Of a stretch of DNA of 5,662 nt, positions 1-5,662 are shown one piece after another. Within the stretch, counting starts at the first letter, position 1; each line of letters starts with the position of its first letter. The notes under the pieces are model-generated. The model was not told the origin of the DNA. It did no database searches and saw nothing but the letters and a program-made list of their open reading frames with translations. The stretch is taken from contig JAJRST010000196.1 of assembly GCA_024278645.1 (NCBI GenBank), forward strand, positions 1-5,662, written 5' to 3'. Origin of the DNA: a bacterium. Lineage in GTDB: Bacteria > Zhuqueibacterota > Zhuqueibacteria > Residuimicrobiales > Krinioviventaceae. Made by a program: the position numbers and the translations under genes.

Positions 1-282
1 TTCAATCTTTCCCATTCATTTGCCAAGGCAAACGCCGCTTTTGCCTCAAGAAATTTTTTCCAGGATATTGTTGTTTAAGGAGTAACAATGCCTTTGATTC
101 GAAAATAATTTGTTATATATTCATATAGTTTTACGAGCTTTTGAGTTTTTGTGGTATTAAATGAATAAGAATAAGAGGATTTGAATCTAATTGTTCGGCC
201 ATCTCATAATCTGCACCTGATTATCCTCCGGAATTAAAACTTTGAAAAAATTGATGTTTACAACCTTCAAAAGGGGAAAACT
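1..282. other. AT-rich intergenic region upstream of the T9SS cargo gene
   Basis: No convincing gene is seen here. The stretch after about position 50 is clearly richer in A and T than the coding DNA that follows, as expected for a promoter region. At the left edge the minus strand is open from 74 to 1 and reads like protein (KKFLEAKAAFALANEWERL), but it has no ATG and an in-frame TAA at 77-75, so it is at best a gene remnant. On the plus strand an AAGGAG at 77-82 precedes a six-codon reading frame (88-108, MPLIRK), too short to call. No tRNA-like fold, known riboswitch or repeat array was recognised. Confidence 0.5.
181..210 (+). promoter_or_regulatory. possible sigma70-type promoter for the T9SS cargo gene
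   Basis: TTGAAT (181-186) and CATAAT (205-210) are separated by 18 bases and match the TTGACA/TATAAT consensus at 4 of 6 and 5 of 6 positions. Transcription would begin near 217 and give a leader of about 65 bases before the ATG at 283. The surrounding DNA is AT-rich, so chance matches are likely. If this organism uses the Bacteroidota-type -7 element (TAnnTTTG), the near match ending in CTTTG at 240-244 would be a competing candidate. Confidence 0.27.
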
Positions 283-1401
283 ATGAAAAACTTGGTAATG
301 GTTCTCGTGCTGCTGTCGTTTGTCGTCGCCGCGCCGATCTTTAGCGCTGTCCACACGCGTTTGCAATACGTGAGCAATGAAGGCGGCGTGCTGATTGTGG
401 ATGTTCAAGCCATGAGCGACAGCACTTCTCCTCTCATCAGTTTGTATCGCGGCGCTTTTAAAATATCCGAAACGCTGGAAAAGAGAGTCGTGGCCGTAGG
501 TTTCCAGAATTATCTTTTTCAAAATGAAGATTATGAGCAGCAAGTCGGCTATAGTTCGGAGTATCGTAAAATCACATGGATTTACACGATCAGGGAAACC
601 ATGAATTATACCGCCATGCCGGAAGAGTGGACAAGCGTACTGCGGGTGATTATTATATACAACATCGCCGATGAGAACGCATCGATAACCTGGGCGGGAT
701 CGCCTTATTACCTCGTCAAAGACGACAATGACGCCGACATCACCGGCGACTATTATCCAATTCCCCCGGAATTGCAGGATTTCCCGCTGCCGGTGGAAAT
801 GACGGCCTTTTCCGCCACGCGTGACGCCGACCAGGTCACCTTGACATGGCGAACAGAATCCGAGCTGAACAATCTCGGTTTCAACATCTATCGCAGCGAG
901 CAGGAAGAAGAAGGATACACGCGTATGAATGAGGACTTGATTCGCGGCCAGGGCACAACGACGGCAGCGCATGATTATAGCTATATTGACGACGACATCG
1001 AATCCGACAAAGATTATTGGTACACCGTTGAAACGATTTCGACGGACGGCCTTAGTACTTTTTACGGTCCGGTTCATGCCGCCAGCACGAGCAGCGTGCA
1101 CTCGGAGGTTGCGGCAACGCCGGAGGAATTCGCCCTGTTGCAGAACTATCCCAATCCCTTCAACCCGAATACGGAAATCCGCTACCAGTTGGCGCAAAGC
1201 GCGGATGTGGTACTGACGATTTACGACGTCAGGGGACACCTGGTGCAGCGGCTTGTTTCCGAGACCCAACAGCCGGGCTCGTATTCGGTGGTCTGGAACG
1301 GGCTGAATGCCAACGGCGGCAGAGTCAATTCCGGCATCTATATCTACGAACTCAAAGCCGGAGACAATGTCTTTTATCGAAAAATGACCATGATCAAATA
1401 G
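283..1401 (+). CDS. T9SS type A sorting domain-containing secreted protein, function unknown
   Basis: This 372-residue protein is predicted to cross the inner membrane by Sec and the outer membrane by type IX secretion. Residues 1-21 form a signal peptide (MKNLVMVLVLLSFVVAA then IFSA). Residues 22-150 are a beta-rich region, perhaps cohesin-like, that I do not recognise firmly; it ends in an Asp-rich stretch (DDNDADITGD, 147-155) that might bind calcium. Residues 169-268 form a fibronectin III-like module opening with LPVEMTAFSA and LTWRTESELNNLGFNIYRS. Residues 283-372 are the type A sorting domain with QNYPNPFNP (287-295), IYDVRG and the closing GIYIYELKAG. The ATG is supported by AAGGGG at 271-276 with a 6-base spacer. 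The gene ends in tandem stops (TAG TAA) followed by a terminator. No catalytic motif is visible, so it is more likely a structural or binding protein than an enzyme. Sorting-domain identity is confident; the biological role is unknown. Confidence 0.93.
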   Translation: MKNLVMVLVLLSFVVAAPIFSAVHTRLQYVSNEGGVLIVDVQAMSDSTSPLISLYRGAFKISETLEKRVVAVGFQNYLFQNEDYEQQVGYSSEYRKITWIYTIRETMNYTAMPEEWTSVLRVIIIYNIADENASITWAGSPYYLVKDDNDADITGDYYPIPPELQDFPLPVEMTAFSATRDADQVTLTWRTESELNNLGFNIYRSEQEEEGYTRMNEDLIRGQGTTTAAHDYSYIDDDIESDKDYWYTVETISTDGLSTFYGPVHAASTSSVHSEVAATPEEFALLQNYPNPFNPNTEIRYQLAQSADVVLTIYDVRGHLVQRLVSETQQPGSYSVVWNGLNANGGRVNSGIYIYELKAGDNVFYRKMTMIK

Positions 1402-1416
1402 TAAAGTATCTTCCTT

Positions 1417-1452
1417 AAAAAAGCCGTCCATTTGAAATGCGACGGCTTTTTT
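1417..1452. terminator. bidirectional intrinsic terminator between convergent genes
   Basis: AAAAAAGCCGTC (1417-1428) and GACGGCTTTTTT (1441-1452) are perfect 12-base inverted repeats around a 12-base loop. The GC-rich core GCCGTC/GACGGC is followed by eight T on the plus strand (1447-1454) and by six T on the minus strand (1422-1417). The loop holds a smaller dyad, CAT/ATG around TTGAA (1429-1439). The hairpin lies 15 bases after the plus-strand TAG and directly abuts the minus-strand TAA (1455-1453), so one element should terminate both converging transcripts. Confidence 0.9.
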
Positions 1453-2079
1453 TTACTTTAACAGCAAAAGCTTGATTGCCTGACTTTGCCCATCGCCATC
1501 CACACGGCAATAATAAAGCCCGGTCGAAACATCCTTCCCTGTATCATCTTTACCATTCCAGACGATGCTGTGACTGCCGCTCACAAAGGTCTTGGCGGCC
1601 AATTCCTTTACTCTTCTGCCGCCAAGATCATAGATGCTTATTTTTAAATATTGATTGCGCGCCGCGTAAAAAGGGATGGTCGTGGAGGCATTAAAAGGAT
1701 TTGGATAGTTTTGTAAAAGCTTCAAGGACGCCGGCGGCATTTCTTCCCTTGCAACCACGGCGGGATACTTGACGAAAAATGAATCCACGGCCAGGGGCGC
1801 GCCTCGCGGCCAGGCGCCGCGCTTGCCCGCCTTGTCGCGCGCCTCCGCATAATAGTGAACCATGCCTGACAACTTGTCGCCCGGGATCGCGGCGACAAAG
1901 GATTGCGTGGAATCGACGAAGCGCATCGGCGCCGCGGAATAGCGCTGTTCATACGCTGAACGATAATAGACTGTGAATGAAGAGGTGTCCAGCTTTACGG
2001 AATCAGTGAGCGGCAGAGGTGGGGCAATCACCACGGCCAGGTTAAAACGGGGCTGCTGTTCCAGGGTGTCCGGCAGGGG
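1453..2079 (-). pseudogene. C-terminal part of the M14 peptidase gene after an in-frame stop: Ig-like plus T9SS sorting domain
   Basis: This segment continues the frame of the carboxypeptidase directly after its TAA at 2082-2080, without any frameshift. In the numbering of a full protein started at 3348 it covers residues 424-631. Residues about 456-528 resemble an Ig or FnIII-like domain (VYYRS..., MVHYYAEARDKAG). Residues about 541-631 are a complete T9SS type A sorting domain with QNYPNPFN (546-553), IYDLGGR, SIVWNGKDDTGKDV and GLYYCRV. The first plausible start inside it is GTG at 2034, but no Shine-Dalgarno sequence precedes it and the product would have no signal peptide, so independent translation with export is unlikely. 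I interpret it as the cut-off tail of one ancestral secreted peptidase. A sequencing error at 2080-2082 would restore a single intact gene. The closing TAA abuts the terminator. Confidence 0.8.
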
Positions 2080-3348
2080 TTAATACTCGACGATCGGCTC
2101 CGCCCCCGCCGCCCAGGCGACGTACAAGTTGGCGCCCAGGTTTTCCTGCACCAGGGGCAAGATTCGTGTGGTATCCGGGAAAAAGCCGTCATAGTCGGGA
2201 TGACCAACTTCCGGGGAAAAGGCCCAGATGCCGCATTCGCCGTAGAGCCAGTCGTCGGTGTCGCCGTTGACAAGATACAAATCAGCGCCTCTCTGCGCCA
2301 GGTAGTTGTTATAAAAAACGCAGCTATCGGCCAATGCCTCGAATATGGCGGCATCGCGCTCCGGCAAGGGATCGTGTGTATAGCCCCAGGGATAAAGCCA
2401 CAAATTGCTGTAGCTGTGGTATGAAAGGCTGATGACGAATTGATGTTGCTTCACAAAGTCGCGGATATTTTGCGCTTCCGGCTCGGAAAAAACGACCGGG
2501 CCGCGATAGGTTCCTTTCGTCGGGTCAGGGCTGGAGCCATTATCGTCAATCCCCCATGAAAAGCCAAAGTTGCGGTTCAAGTCGACGCCGTCGTTGAAAG
2601 CATCAAAAATACCGTTTTCGTTGTTGTCGCGCATGTTCTTGCGCCACCACAGCGGCTCCAGCGGGGAATAGCGGTCTCTTTGTTCGGGATCGCCCTGGAA
2701 AACATATTCGTGCCCGTCCGGGTTCATGCTGGGGATGATCCATAATTCCCGGTTATTGACGAGATGCGTGACATAAGCGTCGCGCCCGTAATTGTCCACG
2801 AGATGCCGAATAAAATAGAAAAGCACTTCCGGCGTAATGATCTCCCTGGCGTGGATGTTGGCCATGTACAGCACATCCGCCTCGCTGCTGTCATCCTCGG
2901 CGATGTCGTCCGAGATTTTAAGCGCCCACACATCATAGCCGCCGCGGCCGGCGGTCTTTAAATAGCTGTCGCCGATGTCGTGCAGCGATGCAATCCGTGG
3001 GTGGGCGTCGACGATCTCCTGCATTTCGGCGAGCATTTGCGGGTAACTTCGAAAATGCGAAAAATACCCGCTTTGGTAAAGTTGTTGTGCATAGGCGGAG
3101 ATATCGTCGATCATCGGCGTAAAAGAGACATCTCGATGAGCCAGCCATGCAGCAGCGTCCGGGGAAATCAAGGCGTGCATTCGGCCCCGGAGCTGATCGA
3201 TGTAGGTTATATCGACATCAAGAGACTGGAATTCCCGGATATCTTTTGGAGAAAGCGTTGTTATATCAATGTTTACCAGCGCTTGGGGCTCGTCCGAGAG
3301 GAGCGAAAAAGAAAAAATCGCCGTAAAGAGCAGCGTTGCTTTTGCCAT
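2080..3348 (-). CDS. M14 family zinc carboxypeptidase, catalytic part, ending at an in-frame TAA
   Basis: Predicted exported metallocarboxypeptidase that removes C-terminal residues from peptides. Residues (ATG at 3348 = 1): 1-22 signal peptide (MAKATLLFTAIFSFSLLS), about 22-90 a propeptide-like region, about 95-422 the M14 domain. All key motifs are visible: zinc ligands H166 and E169 (NIHARE) and H311 (SYHSYS), substrate-binding Arg in WRKN (about 236), N258-R259 (DLNRN), Y369 (DDWLY) and the catalytic glutamate E380 (FSPE). The enzyme domain therefore looks intact. The start at 3348 is preferred because it gives a compact signal peptide, lies 8 bases after the upstream stop and has AAGGGAG at 3368-3362, although the 13-base spacer is long. 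An ATG at 3375 would add nine residues and overlap the upstream gene. The TAA at 2082-2080 cuts off the in-frame T9SS sorting domain, so the shortened product would probably stay in the periplasm or be unstable (inference). Confidence 0.9.
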   Translation of the reverse strand: MAKATLLFTAIFSFSLLSDEPQALVNIDITTLSPKDIREFQSLDVDITYIDQLRGRMHALISPDAAAWLAHRDVSFTPMIDDISAYAQQLYQSGYFSHFRSYPQMLAEMQEIVDAHPRIASLHDIGDSYLKTAGRGGYDVWALKISDDIAEDDSSEADVLYMANIHAREIITPEVLFYFIRHLVDNYGRDAYVTHLVNNRELWIIPSMNPDGHEYVFQGDPEQRDRYSPLEPLWWRKNMRDNNENGIFDAFNDGVDLNRNFGFSWGIDDNGSSPDPTKGTYRGPVVFSEPEAQNIRDFVKQHQFVISLSYHSYSNLWLYPWGYTHDPLPERDAAIFEALADSCVFYNNYLAQRGADLYLVNGDTDDWLYGECGIWAFSPEVGHPDYDGFFPDTTRILPLVQENLGANLYVAWAAGAEPIVEY

Positions 3349-3356
3349 AGTCAACT

Positions 3357-4007
3357 TTATTCTCCCTTGAACCATTCGTTCACATATACTTTTAAAAGCT
3401 TTCCGCTATGCAAATCGTACACCAGGTTGACGTCCAGAGCATACATTAAATCCGCAATGCTGAAAAAAACGACCACCGCGCTTGCCGGTTCATCGACGAG
3501 CAGCCGCCATTGCGGCTTTTGCGGCCAGACAAGCCTGGAACCCTGTCGACGGCCGCGCTCCTGAAGCTGTGTGATCAACGTTTGCCAATCGCGCTGCGCG
3601 GCGACAAGAAAACCGTGCGTCGGGCTGATCACGGATGCCCGGGCGACTTTGAAAATACGCACCGGTTTGCGGGCGGCGCGGCCGACTCTTAAAAGCGTAT
3701 CAACAATGACGCCGGAGGCCTCGATAAAATCGCCGGGGACAAGCTCCGGCGCATCTTTCAAGAGCGCAAATGCAAGATGCTTTCGAGCGTCAATCGACAA
3801 AAGAGCCGGATACTCCTTCACCGCATAAAAGTGCATCCCCAATACGCCCCGGACAGCGTCCACGGTTTGAGCGTCCAGTGCGTTGGTAAACGGGCGTTGT
3901 ATTTTTTGTTGATGGAAATAAGTGTCGCCGAAAATCATTTGCGGGTGGTCGCGGCAGCCGTTCAAGGCAAGCAGAAAAAGAAGCACTGTTTTGCTCACCA
4001 CACGCAT
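3357..4007 (-). CDS. putative lipoprotein, function unknown
   Basis: I do not recognise a family for this 216-residue protein. Residues 1-17 look like a signal peptide (charged MRVVSK, then VLLFLLALNG) and Cys18 sits in a lipobox-like LNGC; Asn at -2 is atypical, so lipidation is likely but not certain. The mature part has no clear motif. It alternates hydrophobic beta-like segments (GVIVDTLLRV, ASAVVVFFSI) with basic stretches (GRAARKPVRIFKVAR, 109-123), and ends in ALDVNLVYDLHSGKLLKVYVNEWFKGE-type beta segments. The ATG lies three bases after the radC stop; the only upstream AAGGG (4027-4023) is 15 bases away, so translational coupling to radC is plausible. The TAA is followed two codons later by an in-frame TGA. 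Position between radC and a secreted peptidase suggests an envelope role, but nothing in the sequence defines it. Confidence 0.75.
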   Translation of the reverse strand: MRVVSKTVLLFLLALNGCRDHPQMIFGDTYFHQQKIQRPFTNALDAQTVDAVRGVLGMHFYAVKEYPALLSIDARKHLAFALLKDAPELVPGDFIEASGVIVDTLLRVGRAARKPVRIFKVARASVISPTHGFLVAAQRDWQTLITQLQERGRRQGSRLVWPQKPQWRLLVDEPASAVVVFFSIADLMYALDVNLVYDLHSGKLLKVYVNEWFKGE

Positions 4008-4010
4008 CGT

Positions 4011-4706
4011 TCAGCTTAGCAACCCTTCATCGGCAAAGCTGAAATAAGAGTCCTTGCCGACGATGATGTGATCGAGCACCGAAATATCGGCATAGCGACA
4101 GGCGGTCGCCAATTTTTCGGTGACGCGTTTGTCCTCATGGGAGGGGGTTGGATTTCCACTGGGATGGTTGTGCAGTAAAATGACCGAGGCGGCGGCCAGT
4201 TGTACGGCGGACAAAATAATTTCCCGTGCCGAAACGACGCTCTCGGTGAGGCTGCCCTCGAACAGCGTCTTTTCAGCGATAACTTGGTTGCGCGTGGTGA
4301 GAAAGATTGTCCTGAACTGCTCGCGCTGCAGATCGCGCATTCGCAAACGAACATATTTGTAGGCATCCTCCGAACCGGAAATGCGTTCTCCGCTGCTCCA
4401 TTGCTGCTGCACAAGGCGTTTGGCCAGCTCCAGCGCCGCTTTGATCTGCGCCGCCTTGGCGACGCCTATGCCATGCACGTTGCACAAGGTCGCGGCAGAC
4501 TGTGTGTCCAGGCCGCGCAGGCCGCCAAATTCGTCCAGCAGTTGACGCGCCAGATCCATGGCGGTGTTGACGCTGCTCCCGGTGCGCAATATAATGCCGA
4601 TCAATTCGGAATCCGAAAGCGCGTCCGGGCCGTGGCGCATCAGTCGCTCGCGAGGCCGCTCCGTCTCCGGCCAGTCCTTTATTCGGGAGGCATAGTTTGT
4701 TCGCAT
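4011..4706 (-). CDS. radC: RadC family (UPF0758) JAB/MPN domain protein
   Basis: A 231-residue cytoplasmic protein of the usual RadC length (about 225). The N-terminal UPF0758 segment reads IKDWPETERPRERLMRHG (9-26), followed by LSDSELIGIILRTG. A helix-hairpin-helix-like region spans about 60-98 (NVHGIGVAKAAQIKAALELAKRL). The JAB/MPN+ metal-binding domain covers about 108-231, with HNHPSGNPTPSHED giving the ligands H179, H181 and D192 and the conserved S189. All expected metal ligands are present, so it should be a competent zinc-metalloenzyme fold. The family is old and widespread, but its substrate is not established; the DNA-repair name comes from an Escherichia coli allele later assigned to recG. 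The ATG is preceded by AGGA (4717-4714) with a 7-base spacer, overlapping the stop of the SPFH gene 9 bases upstream, so the two are probably co-transcribed. Confidence 0.95.
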   Translation of the reverse strand: MRTNYASRIKDWPETERPRERLMRHGPDALSDSELIGIILRTGSSVNTAMDLARQLLDEFGGLRGLDTQSAATLCNVHGIGVAKAAQIKAALELAKRLVQQQWSSGERISGSEDAYKYVRLRMRDLQREQFRTIFLTTRNQVIAEKTLFEGSLTESVVSAREIILSAVQLAAASVILLHNHPSGNPTPSHEDKRVTEKLATACRYADISVLDHIIVGKDSYFSFADEGLLS

Positions 4707-4715
4707 AGCGCCATC

Positions 4716-5662
4716 CTAGGACGGGGTTCCGTCCAAATCCTTAAAAATCTCTTTGATGCCCCCCAGGGAGCTGAGCACGCCCGTGGCTTCGTAGGGCATA
4801 AACACAACTTTGTTTTCATTGCCGTCCACCATGTCCTTCAACGCCTCGATGTAGCGCATGGCCACCAAATACTGCGTGGGATCGGCGTTTTGCTCGCGCA
4901 GCGCAGCGCTGACGCGACGAATGGATTCCGCCTCCGCCTGGGCGATGCGCAGCATGGCCATGGCCTCGCCTTCGGCGCGTAGTATGAGGCTCTCCTTGTC
5001 GCCTTTTGCTTTATTTATGGCAGCTTCCTGCTCTCCCTGTGACGTGAGGATGCTCGCCCCCCTCTGGCCTTCGGCCTCGGCGATGGCGGCGCGGCGCATT
5101 CGCTCCGCCCGCATCTCGGTTTCCATGGCTTCCTGTATGTCCGGCGGCGGATTAATTTCCTGAATTTCAGCGCTGTTTACAACGACGCCCCATTTCTCCG
5201 CATGCGGATTGAGTTGCCCGCGAAGCTCATCATTCACCTTGTCTCGCGCTGACAAAGTCTCGTCCAGGGTCAGCCCGCCAATGATATTTCGTAAAGAGGT
5301 TTGCGCCTTCTTTTCCAAGGCCTCGGGCAGGTTGTTCACTTCGTACACCGCCCTTTTTGAATTCACGATCTCGAAATAAAGTATACCGTCAATTTCCAGC
5401 ACGACGTTGTCAGCGGTAATCACTTTTTGTCGCGGAAAATCAAAGGGCGTCTCGCTTTTGTTGATCTTTTGGAAACGGCCCTTTCTTACGATCCTTTGAC
5501 CCTCCGGATTGTATTCTACATACCACCAGTCAAGCGTACGCGGAGTATCAAAAAATGGAATGATGACATGGAGTCCGGCGCCCAATGTTTTATGATACCG
5601 TCCAAGACGTTCAATGATCATTTCTTCTTTTTGTTTAATGACAACAATGCCCTTGAAGAGAA
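4716..5662 (-). CDS. SPFH/band 7 (stomatin/prohibitin-like) membrane protein, N-terminus beyond the right edge
   Basis: The frame stays open to the right edge: 13 codons (LFKGIVVIKQKEE) precede the first internal ATG at 5621 and match the normal family lead-in to ERLGRYHKTLGAGLH, so the true start and the N-terminal membrane segment lie outside the window. Of 314 visible residues, about 5-180 form the SPFH domain (ERLGRY 17-22, VIIPFFD 32-38, TADNVVLEIDGILYFEI 82-98, INPPPDIQEAM 169-179) and about 180-257 a long Ala/Glu-rich coiled coil (RAERMRRAAIAEAEGQR onward), as in QmcA and stomatin-like protein 2. Such proteins oligomerise into membrane scaffolds and often modulate membrane proteases. 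Residues 41-72 (WWYVEYNPEGQ...NKSETPFDF) appear longer than in QmcA, an apparent insertion of roughly 20-25 residues. An NfeD-type partner is common beside such genes but none is in the window; it could lie to the right. Confidence 0.92.
   Translation of the reverse strand, partial: LFKGIVVIKQKEEMIIERLGRYHKTLGAGLHVIIPFFDTPRTLDWWYVEYNPEGQRIVRKGRFQKINKSETPFDFPRQKVITADNVVLEIDGILYFEIVNSKRAVYEVNNLPEALEKKAQTSLRNIIGGLTLDETLSARDKVNDELRGQLNPHAEKWGVVVNSAEIQEINPPPDIQEAMETEMRAERMRRAAIAEAEGQRGASILTSQGEQEAAINKAKGDKESLILRAEGEAMAMLRIAQAEAESIRRVSAALREQNADPTQYLVAMRYIEALKDMVDGNENKVVFMPYEATGVLSSLGGIKEIFKDLDGTPS

Noticed and set aside
175..228. Inverted repeat GAGGAT ... ATCCTC in the leader region
   Set aside because: Only six base pairs with a 42-base loop, which is expected by chance in a region of this size.
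241..271. TTTGAA ... TTCAAA dyad just before the ribosome binding site of the cargo gene
   Set aside because: Six weak A/T-rich pairs around a 19-base loop; too unstable to claim control of translation.
187..1431. A 414-codon minus-strand open frame covering the whole T9SS cargo gene
   Set aside because: The plus strand has a signal peptide, a Shine-Dalgarno site, an FnIII-like module and a sorting domain. The antisense product has no recognisable motif and runs through the terminator, so it is a shadow frame.
1453..2034. A separate short gene starting at GTG 2034
   Set aside because: It has no Shine-Dalgarno site and no signal peptide, although its only recognisable function is a T9SS export tail; it is in the same frame as the peptidase upstream.
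2080..2082. TAA as a reassigned sense codon
   Set aside because: TAA is also the natural end of the lipoprotein gene (3359-3357) and of the peptidase tail at the terminator (1455-1453), so it works as a stop in this genome.
2980..3564. A 194-codon plus-strand open frame opposite the peptidase and lipoprotein genes
   Set aside because: It overlaps the peptidase signal peptide and the lipoprotein C-terminus on the other strand and shows no family features.
4200..4982. A 260-codon plus-strand open frame opposite radC and the SPFH gene
   Set aside because: It crosses the boundary between two well-recognised minus-strand genes, and its translation is low-complexity and His/Gln/Arg-rich without motifs.

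Overview
The window looks like chromosomal DNA from a Gram-negative bacterium of the Fibrobacteres-Chlorobi-Bacteroidetes (FCB) supergroup. Two encoded proteins end in the type IX secretion (T9SS) type A sorting domain, with the hallmark QNYPNPFN motif. One of them also carries the LPVE...LTWRTESELNNLGFNIYRS module that is common in secreted proteins of deep FCB lineages such as Calditrichota, KSB1 and Marinimicrobia. A clear Shine-Dalgarno sequence before the plus-strand gene and the mixed, roughly balanced base composition fit such a lineage better than a typical AT-rich Bacteroidota that lacks Shine-Dalgarno sites. The placement is inference from motifs only.

Layout. Positions 1-282 are an AT-rich leader region with no convincing gene. 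A single plus-strand gene (283-1401) encodes a secreted T9SS cargo protein of unknown function. Everything to its right is on the minus strand and forms one tight gene series, read right to left: an SPFH/band 7 (stomatin/prohibitin-like) membrane protein cut by the right edge, a RadC-family JAB-domain protein, a small putative lipoprotein of unknown function, and an M14 zinc carboxypeptidase. The gaps between these genes are 9, 3 and 8 bases, so they are probably one transcript whose promoter lies beyond the right edge. The two gene sets converge on a perfect 12-bp inverted repeat with T-tracts on both sides (1417-1452), which should stop transcription from both directions.

The most notable observation is in the carboxypeptidase. 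Its catalytic domain ends at a TAA (2080-2082). The same reading frame then stays open for another 208 codons and encodes an Ig-like domain and a complete T9SS sorting domain. One in-frame stop therefore separates an apparently intact enzyme from its own export and anchoring signal. A C-to-T nonsense change (CAA to TAA) or a sequencing error is the simplest explanation; a regulated two-product arrangement is possible but has no positive support.

Together the genes suggest cell-envelope and secreted functions: a membrane-scaffold protein, a lipoprotein, a secreted peptidase and a surface or secreted T9SS cargo, plus the conserved radC gene. I see no mobile element, CRISPR array, tRNA or rRNA, and no clearly new multi-gene system.
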